NCBI GenBank assembly: GCA_026119935.1 | Contig: JALRMH010000045.1 | Span: forward strand, 1 to 64,000 | DNA length: 64,000 nucleotides | DNA from: Endothia cerciana | Taxonomy: Eukaryota; Ascomycota; Sordariomycetes; Diaporthales; Cryphonectriaceae | Direction: 5' to 3' | In this document: positions 33,111-44,448 of the stretch, in pieces | Layout of the letters: each line of letters opens with the position of its first letter | Numbering within the stretch: position 1 is the stretch's first letter | Translations under genes and position numbers: made by a program | Notes under the pieces: generated by a model | What the model saw: only the letters and a program-made list of their open reading frames with translations | Database searches by the model: none | What the model was told of the DNA's origin: nothing

Positions 33111-35110
33111 ACGAACACTGCAATCCTCATCAGCTCATGTGATCACCGCGTTCACGTGTTGACAGTTTCATCCTCTCCACCTCAGCATGCTGCTCGGCGT
33201 TGGGTATTCAGGCAACCTACATTTGGGGTTATGGTCTCGGTATTCTTGATATAAAAAAAAAAGGAAGTGCATGAGGGATGAGACCGTGGTGGATTCCTAG
33301 CTGTGGTGGCCTTGATGGGTTACATGGTACAACATAGTACACATGTTCTGTCAGGCAGGTCAGCTTTCTGATCCCCAATGACATCGGTTCCTTACACTAC
33401 GGCTAGGCTGAATTAATGCTGAAGTCCCCCCAAATTTGACTTGACCGTCGTGATGTATATCAACGTGAGATGCCCGTGGACACCTGCTCTCCACACCCTG
33501 ATTCCCGATTCTGTGTTCTTGCCGTCAAGTAACTTACTTTCGTCCTTCCTCACCAATTGATACTGCCCCTTTTTCTCGCCCTGATGCTCTCTTTCTCTTC
33601 AATCTGCCACTCGACTGCCTGGTTACCCGTTTGTAGAATCCACATACAGCGTGTTTCCTATCACAATCAGGCAGCCACCAGGCAGCCAGCTATGCCGCGC
33701 CCCACCTGGCATGATATATTAATTTTCTTCGGCCGCGTGAGTTATACACCACCGACCATGCTATCAGCACTCATCCGTAAACTATGAAGCGGGGCAGGGC
33801 ATCATCAGACTTCGGAAGAGGAACTTCATCCGCGTGGTCCCTGCCTGACGCGCATGGGTTCCCTTCAAGTTCGATGTGCGATGCTGCCTATCGATATGCT
33901 GCAGTGGGGCCAGGGCTCGCAGATTTTACAGGGCAGCGGCAGGCTCGCGGCAAGGCTCCATCTGACTGGTGAGTCGTTGTGGCAGCGTGGAGATGGTTGT
34001 GATCCTCGCTGGGGGACCTGCGGGACACCGCGCCATCCTCAGGTGGGCTGGCGGTCCGAGACGGGTGTTCATGGGCCTATCGAGCGAAACGTTTTGGCTG
34101 GACCCTACGAGCTCCGCGGCTAGGAGGGGTCATCGGCCGCCGATTCTTTTTCTTTTTTTTTTTTACTTTCCTCGTGGGATGGCCGGACGAGCGTGCGGGC
34201 GACGGCGGTGCAGCTGTCAAAGATACAAGGGCCGGTCGCTATGGAGTCATCATAACCTCAAAGAGGCCCGTGGCATGGTCCGTTAGAAGTGTATCCTGGA
34301 TAGGGCGGGGCGAAGGCATAGCGGTAGCGGTAGCAATAGGCCAGGGCAGCGATGGTGGCCTTTAGGGGGCTTCCAGCCAAGCGAAGCAATGTTTACCCTC
34401 TCCTACCCTACCTTGGGTTGCCATGAGGACTGCCTCCTCAACACCGACCAGGTCCTGCGGTGTTGCACGAGCAGTTGCTAGATAACTCGCCCAAGACCTA
34501 CAGCAGTCGGTGGTATCATACGCCATTGTAAGACTCCAAAGAGCACCGTGTCGCGATGGATCTCGTGGACATTTAAAAGACAGGTACGTGGTGAGCACTG
34601 TTTGTAGGTTCATGACGAGGATGGTTCCTACGTCGAGATAGGCTTACAAGAGGTGCAAGCCGTGTGTGGCCCTCGCTCTCGTCCATGTCTTTGCTTCTGC
34701 TCATGTGTTTATTTGCGTATCACAGGCGGGAATGGTCACTCGCAATCGAAACGGGCAAGGACCGCCGGTATGTAGGAGAGCATCGAATCAGGAAGCGTCC
34801 ATGAGCCTTGTTCACAATTCTCGTTTAATTGCCTTCCCTGAGAGACCGTAAATGCAATGCCGCAAAAGCCAGCGCAACCGACACCGTTTTCCGGGACCGA
34901 GAAGTCCTCTCTCGGTCGTCAAAGTCCATGATGATTCCTGTTCCCCTCCGTGTCTCCCTGTCTTGATGCCGACCGTTCATAATCCTTCTAACTATCCATG
35001 GTTCGAGTGGAATGGTCGAAATGGTGCTGTCGGGCAGTTCGATATCGTAAAGGTGGTTTGAGTCAAGGGAAGAAGAACAGCAGCAAGTGGCATTCCGGGT
35101 GGCAGTGCAT
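33111..35110. other. Gene-free region between SKP1 and RPL39
   Basis: 2 kb with an A tract at 33253-33263 and a T tract at about 34149-34163. I checked both strands and found no domain, no splice-supported exon chain and no tRNA signature. Confidence 0.55.
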
Positions 35111-35511
35111 CTAGATGCCCAGACGAGTCTTGCGCCAGTGCCTCCGCTTAGCGTTGTAGCTGCATGGTCCGTTAGCTCTGCCTGCTCCCAGGGCACATGG
35201 CCTGATTGCCCTCCTCCTCATTGTCGCCATCGCTCATGGGCAGGTGTCGTGGGGTATATCGTACCGGATGGTATTGCCCGTTCGGAGACGGATCCATTGG
35301 GGGATGGGGCGGTTCTGCTTCTTCGCCTTGGCGAGCTTCTGCTTGGTGCGGAAAGACTTGTGGCTCTGGTTGTCGTGAAGAAATGCGCTCGTCAGCTCTC
35401 AGTTCCATCTACCAGCAGATCACGTCCTCATTCGCCCTCTGGTCCTCCATAATCCGAATACATCGTGATCCGGATCATGTCACCTTCAATAACAGGTGTA
35501 CGTACCGGCAT
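35111..35511 (-). CDS. RPL39: 60S ribosomal protein eL39
   Basis: Smallest protein of the large ribosomal subunit, sitting at the peptide exit tunnel. Coding exons are 35511-35506 (only ATGCCG), 35365-35265 and 35159-35111; joined they give 51 aa, exactly the family length. The sequence begins MPSHKSFRTKQKLAKAKK, continues QNRPIPQWIRLRTGNTIRYN and ends AKRRHWRKTRLGI. The 6-nt first coding exon and the split arginine codon at intron 2 hide the gene from ORF finding. Donors are GTACGT and GTACGA, acceptors AACCAG and ATGCAG. Confidence 0.97.
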
Positions 35512-36141
35512 CTTGACTGATTTGTCGTGAATGTCGAGGTTTGGTTGTTCGTCTTTGGTCGATGATCGATCAGGAGTGGGTTCAAAGTTGGAGGGGATGA
35601 GAAAATTGAGTGATTGGTGGTGCTAGAAAAGTCACGTGCCAAGGAAAAATTGGTAGGCGCTGCGCTCTGCTTATGTCACCTCGAAGAAGAATGAGTCTGC
35701 AGGGGTCTTGCGCCTTCTCCGGCAGCCGGTCGAGTCGGAGGGAGCGATGACCGATGGGGAAGCCTTCCGAAACGGGGCCTGTCGTGCACGGCCCGGCAAG
35801 GAGGTCCAGCGAGTCGCTCGCGAGTCCCTTTGATCCAATTGCCAAGCTGGAAGGCTGTTTTATTATCTTGACCTGTGCTATTAGAAATCAGCATTCTGGT
35901 TACTGCTACTATTACTCCTCCTCCTCCACCAGCGACAGACGATCCCAATAGCCCATACCTTACGAGCACCGCCGTCCTCTTCCTTGCGAAGCCGGCTCCA
36001 GCCTCCGAGAAATCGTCATCCCGCGACTGGGCGCAAACGTTACCATTCCAGAGCAGGTCCAGCTCCTCGAGGCACAACACCTCTCACACGCCACACTGCG
36101 ACGAACTCGGGGCAGCTCTTGGCGGCCAGGCATCGGCGAAG
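35512..36141. promoter_or_regulatory. Shared RPL39/ARL1 divergent promoter region
   Basis: 630 bp between divergent starts. No gene of its own; no motif was identified with confidence. Confidence 0.5.
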
Positions 36142-36923
36142 ATGGGTCAGAGCATGTCATGGCTGTCCGGCCTCTTGTGGGCAAAGAAGGAAATAAGAAT
36201 ACTGATCTTGGGCTTGGTATGGGACGTCATAGTTCAGGGGACAAAGTGCGGCGCTGATGATGCTCGACTACAGGACAACGCCGGCAAGACAACACTTTTG
36301 TACAGACTCAAGGTCCAAGCGATTGCCTCCCCTCCGAGCCTCCCTGACCTTCATAAACGCTTGCTGACACTGAGCAGATAGGGGAGGTGGTGACAACGAT
36401 TCCAACTATCGGTTTCAACGTTGAATCCGTGACTTATAAGAACCTCAACTTCAATGTCTGGGTACGGAACACTCTCTAAAGAAGACGATACACTGGGACC
36501 AAGTACTGACGTCGGGGCCAGGATCTTGGTGGCCAAACAAGCATCAGGCCTTACTGGAGGTGCTACTACGCTAATACTGCAGCGGTCATCTTCGTCGTCG
36601 ACTCCACCGATATAGAACGTCTACAAACAGCAGCGGACGAACTGGCAGCCATGCTTAACGAGGAGGAGCTGAAGGATGCCGCGCTGTTGGTGTTCGCGAA
36701 TAAACAGGACCAGCCGGGTGCAAAGGGGGCAGGCGACATCTCACAGGCGCTGCGGCTTGGCGAGTTGAGGGACAGGAACTGGAGTATCATGGCATGCTCG
36801 GCGGTGGACGGGAGCGGCGTATCGGAAGGCATGGACTGGTTGGTGGTAAGTTCTCAAGCCTAGACCTTCTCCCGGCTGCTTGCCTACTAACACCGGGCAT
36901 AGCAAACCGTTTCCCAAGACTGA
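36142..36923 (+). CDS. ARL1: ADP-ribosylation factor-like GTPase Arl1
   Basis: Golgi small GTPase that recruits GRIP-domain golgins and other trans-Golgi effectors. Exons are 36142-36216, 36274-36312, 36378-36461, 36522-36845 and 36903-36923, giving 180 aa. Gly2 follows the start Met (MGQSMSWLSG), so N-myristoylation is expected. The P-loop is LDNAGKTTLLYRL, with Asn where Arf/Arl1 proteins usually have Gly. Switch I contains IPTIGFNVESVTYKN. Switch II is WDLGGQTSIRPYWRCYY, whose SIRPYWRCYY is characteristic of Arl1. The base-recognition motif is NKQD and the G5 motif CSA. The last exon adds only QTVSQD and the stop. Five exons for such a short protein is intron-rich for this window. Confidence 0.95.
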
Positions 36924-38232
36924 ACAGCGGGAGCGAAAGGAGCTCGGAACCCCATCCCTCCCATTTTCCCTCTTGCCTCCTCGGGTAGTAGACGACAAAC
37001 AACACCTCGGCGAACTGTGCGGGATGGTGAGCTCAGCAACGGCGTTTACTGGGCAGGCAAGAAAGCATATTTGATGATTGCCCCCCAGACCGGGGGCAGC
37101 GGCTACGTTGCATGGTAGGGAATGGCTCACGCATGTACGTACATACAATCTTGTGTGATATCACGGTTTAATGAAGACAAAGACGCAAGTTCGTTTCTTT
37201 TCTAGCGACGTACCTCATCTCAAATTCCGACAGTGGCTACTGCGGTTGCTGGGTTCAGCTTCCTCTGTGAAGCCTGGGCGCTTTTCTTTGGGTGACATCT
37301 CTCTTCTCTCCCTCCGAATATCGCCGCTTGGGACAATCGGTTGCCGCCCGGTTGGATGGCCGACACTGTCCCCTGAGTGTTTCTGACTGGGTTTCCTCTT
37401 GTGGCCTTATTATCCTACAGGGTTCTTTAACCGAAATGATCCCATCCTACTCATTAGGTCCTCTGGCCCGGGATATGTCACCACCTCTCGGTCATACTCG
37501 ACTCGCGGCCAACGTCTCCGAAAACGCCACCATAATAGTAAAGCATAGTCGCGAATGTTCAGTCTCTGCAGACCAGCGGCACTTAGCGCTCTGGGGGGGG
37601 GGGGTGGTAATGTCGTCAAGGGCCAGCAGCGATGTCGCATTTGCTGTTAAGCAGGGTCATGAGGGAAGCTGCTAAGCAACACAAAAGCCAGTACAAACAG
37701 AGCGGTGTTAAGGCTACGACTAAGTCGATGACAAGAACCGCGGATACGGTTGCGAGACAGACAACTTTGTCTTGGCATCGTACGTTGAGGCCCGAAAGAG
37801 TCAAGGCATGTATGTAGTGGTACATTTATTCTTTCATGGGCTCCAGTTCGGCCAGCTCTGCCAAGTCCCCGGACCGACAGGAACCTGGTTATGCTACGTA
37901 GCAGGTACATTCTTCTCGACCGTTAGAGTTGGCCCATTCCCGGTCCTCCTCTCTCATCTCGCATTGACCGCTTAGACAGCTGTTCTGGCTGCTGAGAGGA
38001 CTAAGGCCTCGCATTCCTTCTGCGACAGGAATGGCTGACACTGGAAGCGAGGGCAAGGTTGACCGGAGCATTGAACGCGACTGGGCTCGACAAGACGGAT
38101 CTACCCACGTACCTCTGGAACGAAGCACGACATTCGTCCGTCGTGGGCTCTGTCGTCTCCTGCAATGTCCGGACGCTTTCACGTGCTGCCGAGTGCCTAT
38201 AAGAATAATCGAATGGCACCGCGATTATCGAA

Positions 38233-38293
38233 CCGTTGGTGAGCCCCGGGCCATTCTATCTTCGGTGAGCCCCGGGAGCTCACGGGCACCAAC
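38233..38293. repeat. Nested direct and inverted repeat
   Basis: GGTGAGCCCCGGG occurs twice in direct orientation (38237-38249 and 38263-38275). The second copy also starts a hairpin, GTGAGC with GCTCAC at 38277-38282. The whole is flanked by CGTTGGTG (38233-38240) and its inverse CACCAACG (38286-38293). Confidence 0.7.
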
Positions 38294-38886
38294 GTTCAGT
38301 CAACGACGCAAGGGTCCCAGGCCGTCTAAAACACGCTGGTTATTACTATCGGTCTAATACAGGAGTCCTCCTATCTCGGGATGCCCAATGGGGCCTCTCT
38401 GTACCACAAGCTCTACAGCTGGCTCTCACCGAACCGCATGGTCGGCGTGAGAGGCACGATGTCTTGGCCGTACTGCTTGGTCGGGTCTTCTGCATGACAG
38501 GGCCGGTCTGAGCGCTTCGTTCAGGCCCCGACGTCAACGGGAACCAGTTTGTTTTGGTCTGGGTGGCATTGTACATATGTGACCTCCGTTGGGCTGCCAT
38601 TCGACTTGGCGCCTGGCTACTACTGCAGTGGCTATGTCGCTACAGCACAGGGTAGCTTAGCAAGCCCTCATGGATATCTGGCTCTTTACTGCAACCCAAA
38701 GCTCCGCCGGCACGGGATGATAGTCCCGTTTCTTTCCGTGCTCGCCGACGAGATCAACAGGCGACCTTCTCAGCCCGTGTCAGGCAGGACAGACCAAAGT
38801 GATCCATCCAGGGCCGGGATTGACAAGGACTGTAGTCCCGGTCTGGCTTTCACGCTATCAACTAGTCGCACTTCGAGATCCGACGG

Positions 38887-38889
<3 letters not shown>

Positions 38890-38922
<33 letters not shown>
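38890..38922. repeat. (GA)n microsatellite
   Basis: About 16 GA units in intergenic DNA. Confidence 0.95.
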
Positions 38923-38926
<4 letters not shown>

Positions 38927-40099
38927 AATAGATCATCTGAATACGGGAATGACCTGCAGCGTGGCCATTGGAAAAAGAAACCCCCGGCCCTTCGAGAAGG
39001 ATAATGCCGCAGTGCAGAAGTGTTGATGGTGCATATCCTGCCTGATTCGCTCCAACGCGGGGGGGGGGGGGGTCGTGTGAGACTCTGGCTGCCTAACGAC
39101 TTGCCTCGCCGGTTGCCTTGGGCCGCCTTTGGTGCTGCTTGTGACCCCCATTGCGTGAGAGGTACGAGGCCTGGCGGACGGGCCGCTCGATGTATTCGAG
39201 CAACCAGCGAGGGCCCGCGAGACCTGCAGCAGGGCATGTGACACATGCTGTGGCCCCCAAAGGGTCTCTGGCCGGCCTCCCGGATCTTGCTGGAAACACC
39301 TGAGACAGCCGTCGACCAGTACTATCCCCGCCACAAAAATGGTGCAATACGGCGGCGTGTACGGTTCTCAAGTTCGAACCCCAAACGTGAGACATGCCCC
39401 TCTGCCTAACGAGATAATGCAGGCCCGTGTAGGTCATCAGCATCTAGGACGCCGAAACTCGGGCAGGACTCGGACGTCGAGAAGAGTTGTCCTCCTTCGC
39501 ATCCCGTCATGATGCTGGCTGCCAGAGGGCCGTCGTCCTGCAGGTCAGACCAGCGCATCACCGAGCCACAGGGACACACCCCTGGCCGGCCCCGCCTGGA
39601 TACCTACCGCCAGACTCCCTCTCAGCCCTACTGCCATAGTTATGTGTGAAAGGCGGAGAGACAGAATCCTGCCTGGATGTTCCAGTCCCAGTCCTACGTA
39701 TCCTTTCCGAGCCAGGCAGTCGTATCCCGCATCCGGGTCGCTGGTGACTCCAACATTATGTACCCTGCGCCGGTATATGTACGTGACCCTACATGATGCG
39801 ACGAGAAGGGAGGGCTGCCGTCGCCTGTGAGGGGGTGAACCATGCGGCGGTCAAGCTTACTGCGTCTATTTTCCTATTACTTGTCCGGCCGTATCGCCCT
39901 TCCCGCCGCCGCCCGCTGCAGCATGTCCCCGTCGTGTTCATCCTCCCGTCTTGCCTCCTCCTCCTCCTGCCCTCATAGGGTTGTCCCTGGCATGCATGCC
40001 CACTGTCGCACCAGGCGTGTTGCAGGTAATATTTCCACCGGCCCTGGAGGATTCTTTTTTAACTTTGACCCCCAAGACGCTTCCGTGAAGCCTCTTGTG

Positions 40100-40102
<3 letters not shown>

Positions 40103-40138
<36 letters not shown>
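40103..40138. repeat. (CT)n microsatellite
   Basis: About 17 CT units, some 210 bp upstream of the small gene at 40350. Confidence 0.95.
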
Positions 40139-40143
<5 letters not shown>

Positions 40144-40349
40144 CGGGTGGTCCCTTCTCGCCCCCACCAGCCTAAACCTTGACCTGTGGCCATCCAACCA
40201 CATAGCTCCTCGAGTTCTCGACCCTTGAGCGCGCGGGGACGAGCACGGCAAGTCTGTTGTCCACATAAAATCATATCGTCTGCTCCGAACCGTCATACCT
40301 TCGCCTCTAAGGATCAAACCTTGTCCACACAGCTATATATATAAACAAG

Positions 40350-40808
40350 ATGGGCTCCTCAACCAGAGCACCACCGCCAGCCCCCCTGTACACCACTGCC
40401 CCTACCCACGGCCAAGTCATGGCATCACCAACCCACTACGAAAGCGTAAGTGCTCCGCGGCGCAAGGATCTCCTCAGAGCCCTCCCCCCCCCCTACCCCC
40501 ACTGTCCACCTCGTCTCTCTGGAGGCCCAGGTATGTCGGACCGGTGCAGTCTTGCTGATGATGCCTCGATGTGTACGTACCAGACCCCGCGGACAGCTGG
40601 CTCAGACACGGCTGGCTCCCCGCGGCAGTGCCCGAGAACAGACTCAATGGACTCCAACGCGTCAGCAGGCTCGGCCGCCTCCCATCAGAGCCGGAAGGTC
40701 TCCACGCCGAGGAATGTCTATACCCACTGTGGGAGACACTCGGACCAGTATCTGTTCGGCGGATGGGGCGACGTCGTCAAGAACGTTTTCCACCACAAGA
40801 AGCACTGA
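40350..40808 (+). CDS. Small unrecognised basic-tailed fungal protein
   Basis: I do not recognise a named family. The frame opens at ATG 40350 (MGSSTRAPPPAPLYTTAPTH). It is either 152 aa unspliced or, more likely, 106 aa after removal of 40446-40583 (donor GTAAGT, CTGATG branch-like site, acceptor GTACCAG). That segment is 138 nt, a multiple of three, so both versions stay open. The C-terminal half is Ser/Thr-rich and ends in a compact motif, RNVYTHCGRHSDQYLFGGWG, then DVVKNVFHHKKH. The Cys/His/Trp-rich motif and basic tail look like a conserved core rather than chance. TATATATATAAA ends five bases before the ATG, so the leader is probably very short or the real first exon lies elsewhere. No membrane segment or signal peptide. 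Confidence 0.6.
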   Translation: MGSSTRAPPPAPLYTTAPTHGQVMASPTHYESVSAPRRKDLLRALPPPYPHCPPRLSGGPGMSDRCSLADDASMCTYQTPRTAGSDTAGSPRQCPRTDSMDSNASAGSAASHQSRKVSTPRNVYTHCGRHSDQYLFGGWGDVVKNVFHHKKH

Positions 40809-41744
40809 GGGATGGGGGAGGGCCGCCGTCGAGCTCGTCTGCCCTGTCCTCGGGGCCACCGGCGGAAACATAATGTTGTCGATCTTGAGGAGGCGACCGG
40901 GTCCCCTCCGGCCCGGTCCACCTCTCTCGCCTGGGCAATGCATCCATCTAGGGATGTTGAACATGGTCAAAGGGATGATCATGAGGAAGGAAGGGAGGCT
41001 GGGGGGGCGTTTCCGGGCAGGGTTTGGACGTGGGCTTACTGGAGACTGCGTGCATCTATCTCATCCTGGGTGAGGGGCGTCGGGTGCGGATTGTAATGGA
41101 GCGGTGAACCTGAACCTCGCCGGGGAACGATATATCCCGGCTGGCTCTTACGAACAGCAATACCATGAAACTTGAAGGCATCCATCTCCGGCCCATCTGG
41201 ACCACCGTGCGTACTCGAGTTGACTGTCAACTGCCGGTTGCCGGTCCTCGCCACCGACCATCTCGCCCGCGGTCTCCGTCTGGTGTTCGGGACGCCGCCA
41301 CACGCAAGAGTCGCCGGTCCGTCCTCCCCGGGGTCCAGGGCGGTCGTCATAATATGGATCCCGATCCCAGATGAGCGTTCCTGATAGCTTTTCGGCCTAT
41401 GGCCACACACCATAACGGCCGTTTCAATGTGATAGGGCTGAAAAACGTGCCAGATCCAGGAACCCTCGAGCACTGCCACCCCCAACCCGCGGCCTCGTGG
41501 AGCCCCTGGCACATATCCTTGCCATAGTAGCACGTACCCAGTAGAGGTCGGCACCCCTGCACCAATTACTTTACAGCTGGTGGGCTGTCCGAGGTCCAAG
41601 CTCCCCCTCCCCCCCAGCCCCCCCCCCAAAAAAAAAAAAAAAGATGTCGAGCAGTTCAACTCCTGACCAAGACTGGGAAGACAAAAACATCACCCACCGA
41701 CGGATCCTCCAAACCCACGTCAGACCCCGCGTGGCCAGGACACC
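40809..41744. other. Intergenic between small gene and PHS1
   Basis: A C run followed by a run of about 15 A lies at 41621-41643, just upstream of PHS1. The 207-codon minus-strand frame at 41036-41659 shows no domain and I do not accept it as a gene. Confidence 0.55.
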
Positions 41745-42501
41745 ATGGCCTCAAAGAGCGGGCCAAAGCCCATGTCGTCCCCCAAGAGGACCTACCTCGT
41801 CGCCTACAACGCCCTCTCCGCGGCGCTGTGGTCCGTCGTGCTCGTGAGCACGGCGCAGACCCTCATCGCCGGGGGGCCCGAGGCAGTCTACCCGGTCGTC
41901 GGCCAGTGGACGAAATGGACACAGACGCTCGCGGGTCTTGAAGTCGTGCACTCGGTGCTAGGTGCGCCCTTCCTCCCCCGGGGCCACCCCGCCCCTGCGG
42001 CCCAGCTCTACACGCCCATCCGCCGGCTGGCCCCATTGCTGACCCTGGTTTCCTCGTGGTGTCCCTGTAGGGGTTGTCCGCGCCCCCCTCCTCACGACGC
42101 TGATGCAGGTCTCGTCCCGCCTCGCCCTCATCTGGGGCGCCGTGCACCTCTACCCCCCGGCCGCCGCCTCCCCGGCCTACAGCAGCATGCTACTCGCGTG
42201 GTCGACGACCGAGGTCGTCCGGTACGCCTTCTTCGCCCTGTCGCTGTCGGGCGTCGAGCCCCCCGCGCTGCGGTGGCTCCGGTACAGCGGCTTCTACGTC
42301 CTCTACCCCGTCGGCATCTCGAGCGAGCTGTGGGAGCTGTCCCTCGCGTTCCGGGCCGCGAGGGAGGAGCAGGACGTGCCGAGCTGGGCCGTCATCGCCG
42401 CGGTGATGGCCACGTACCTGCCCGGGGCGCCAAAGCTGTATGGGCACATGATGAGGCAGAGGAGAAAGGTTCTGGGCGGCGGGGGGTCCAAGGAGGAGTA
42501 G
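41745..42501 (+). CDS. PHS1: Very-long-chain 3-hydroxyacyl-CoA dehydratase (Phs1/HACD)
   Basis: ER enzyme catalysing the third step of very-long-chain fatty acid elongation, dehydration of 3-hydroxyacyl-CoA to trans-2-enoyl-CoA, which feeds sphingolipid synthesis. Exons are 41745-41961 and 42071-42501, giving 215 aa, as in yeast. The intron (donor GTGCGC, acceptor CCTGTAG) splits a Gly codon in HSVLGVVRAPLL. Several membrane helices are visible (YLVAYNALSAALWSVVLVST, SSRLALIWGAVHLY, TTEVVRYAFFALSL). The catalytic Tyr/Glu pair of the family falls at Tyr151 and Glu158 in YPVGISSE. The C-terminus is GGGGSKEE rather than a clear KKxx signal. Codon third positions are almost all G or C. Confidence 0.95.
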
Positions 42502-42914
42502 GACCCGCGTCGCTGGACGAGTATCTGTGATGGCTGCGGTGCGTGTGTGTGTGGGGGGTGGTTTTTTGGGGGGAGAGGGGGGGGGAGCACCACCGCGGGT
42601 TCCTGGGCCTAGAGCTTCTTTTCACCCCAGGCGGGGCGTCATCTCGAGTGTCACTCGAAGCGTCAATCACCATTTCCAATGTACATTCACATCGGACCGG
42701 TCTAGTTGCCCGGATATGTGGTATCATTATCGGCCAAAATCGCGTACGTGGTCAGTACGACACAAACTCCTTCCAGGTGCGCCCTGCACAATCCTACTAT
42801 CCTGTTCTGTATTATACTCGAAATGTTATACTAGACGGAAACCGGCCTCCAGTCGGGGTTGAGGAAAAGGGGCTACCCAACCCAGGGAGCCAAGGTATGG
42901 ATAGGATCGAGCAT
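42502..42914. other. Convergent intergenic region
   Basis: 3' ends of PHS1 and the alpha/beta hydrolase gene. G-rich at 42550-42590. Nothing else seen. Confidence 0.6.
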
Positions 42915-44448
42915 TCATGGAGAGGGAGAGGAGGCGATGTCCTCACGGAGTTCCACCTCTGTGCTGCTTTCGTACCAGTCGTTCCTCGTCCATCTCGCAA
43001 TCGTCTGCGCCGCGTCGTCGACAAGCCTGTCGTAGCCGGGGTTCTCCTTCGGCTCGAACATAGCTGTGCCACAGCGTGAGCACCACCCCCACCCGCGGAC
43101 AAAGAAGAGAAAGAAATAAATAAGAAGAAAGAAGAGGGGGTGGGGGCCGGGGGGGGGGGGGGAACCACAACTCACACATATGCGCCTCCGTCTCGTCGCC
43201 CGCCATGTCGTTGACCGCCTCCTCCCACACGCCGCTGCGGTCCGGCCCGCCCCTCCTGCTCGGCAGGTTACAGAACGTCCTCTGGCTCCCGATGACGGTG
43301 CCCACCACGTTGGTGCCCCCCAGCCCGGCGGCCTGCTGCTGCCGCGCGGCCGCGCCCCGGCCGAGCCTCGTGTACAGGTTCCCGAAGCCGACGCCCAGCT
43401 CCCGGTGGGCGCGCACCATGTACGCCACCCGCCGCCGGAGCTCCTCCCCGCGGGCGAGGCAGCCCACGAACTCGAGGTGCGACGACACCCAGGTGAAGCC
43501 CTCGGTGAGCTGGTCGCGCCTCAGGTAGGCCGCCGCCGCGCCGCCCGCGAGCGCCGCGCCCGCCCCCGCATACATCGCCATCCTGCCCCAGGAGCCCCAG
43601 CCCGAGGCCGCCGGCCTGCTGCCCCCGGCACCGCCGCCGCCGCCCGCCTCCACGGCCGCGGCGGCGGGGAGCGCCGCGACGGGCTGCCTCTCGGCCCGCG
43701 CCCCGTCACCTTCCGTGGTTGTGGGCCTGTTGCCGCCGCCGCCGCTCCAGAGAGAGCTGAGGGCGCCCAGCTGCGTGAGCGCCGCGCTGGCCGTGCTGTA
43801 GTGGGTCTCGGCGCCGTGGGCGACGACGCCGGGGGAGATGCCGAGGTAGGGCGTGTCGAAGCTCAGCACGGCCTGGACGTAGGGGAACATGAGGCTGTTG
43901 AGCGGCGTCCGGTCGGTCTCGGCCGGGGCGGCGGTATGATTGCCGTCACTGGCCCCGGCGGCACGCCCGCCGGCGGCGGGGGCCGGCGCCGAGACAGGTA
44001 TGACGCGGTCGGAGGTGAGGGAGATGACCGTCTCGGCGGCGACGATGCCGCCCATGGAGTGCCCGCACAGGACGACGCGCACGCTGGGCTCGACGGTGGG
44101 CGAGGGCGTGCCCTTGGCGACCTCGATGTCGATGACCTTCTCCTGCAGCCAGTCGCGGAAGCGGCTGACGCAGTCGGCCAGGTCGCCGCGGGTCTCGTAC
44201 TTGGGGTAGACGAGGACCTGCACGTCGAGCCTGGGGAGGAGGGCGGAGAGGCGCCCGCGGAGGTCCCGGGTGAAGGCGTACCTGTGGCCGAAGGTCTCCT
44301 CACCCCCCTGTATTGCTTACAACCCACCCCCCTCTCTGGTCAGCGCTGTCGGGCGGGTTCGGGCCTGAGGGCAGGAAAGGTGGTATTATTGAGAGGCGCT
44401 GCGTACCTTGAAGCCGTGGATAAAGCACAGCAGTAGCGTCTTCTTCAT
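42915..44448 (-). CDS. Alpha/beta hydrolase, DUF676-like putative lipase
   Basis: Putative serine hydrolase; substrate unknown. Exons are 44448-44407 (MKKTLLLCFIHGFK), 44307-43176 and 43063-42915, giving 440 aa with all phases consistent. The first exon supplies the HGF oxyanion-type motif of lipase-like folds, directly followed by GGEETFG. The nucleophile elbow GHSMGG puts the likely catalytic Ser at residue 98, preceded by the strand VRVVLC. SFDTPYLGISPGVVAHG resembles the acid-residue region of DUF676-type hydrolases. A Gly/Ala-rich linker and a possible membrane-associated helix (MAMYAGAGAALAGGAAAAYL) lie in the middle. The end (HMSMFEPKENPGYDRLVDD) lies across the last intron, which carries a 14-G run. 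The catalytic His could not be assigned with certainty. No signal peptide, so probably cytosolic or membrane-associated. Confidence 0.82.

Larger units (their letters stand above)
36924..40349. other. 3.4-kb gene-free region
   Basis: No protein domain, splice-linked exon set or tRNA was found on either strand. It holds a G run at about 37592-37602, a nested palindromic repeat at 38233-38293, a GA tract at 38890-38922, a run of about 14 G at 39059-39072 and a CT tract at 40103-40138. Confidence 0.55.

Noticed and set aside
39340..39440. Possible tRNA with a GGTTCGAAC-like B box on the minus strand
   Set aside because: The T-arm stem would need several mismatches, no matching A box lies at the right distance and no acceptor stem can be drawn.
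41036..41659. 207-codon open frame on the minus strand upstream of PHS1
   Set aside because: Begins in a poly-A/poly-C tract (FFFFLGGG), no family likeness, probably chance in GC-rich DNA.
43180..44436. 418-codon open frame antisense to the alpha/beta hydrolase
   Set aside because: It is the shadow of the GC-rich minus-strand gene; that strand has the catalytic motif and a consistent exon chain.
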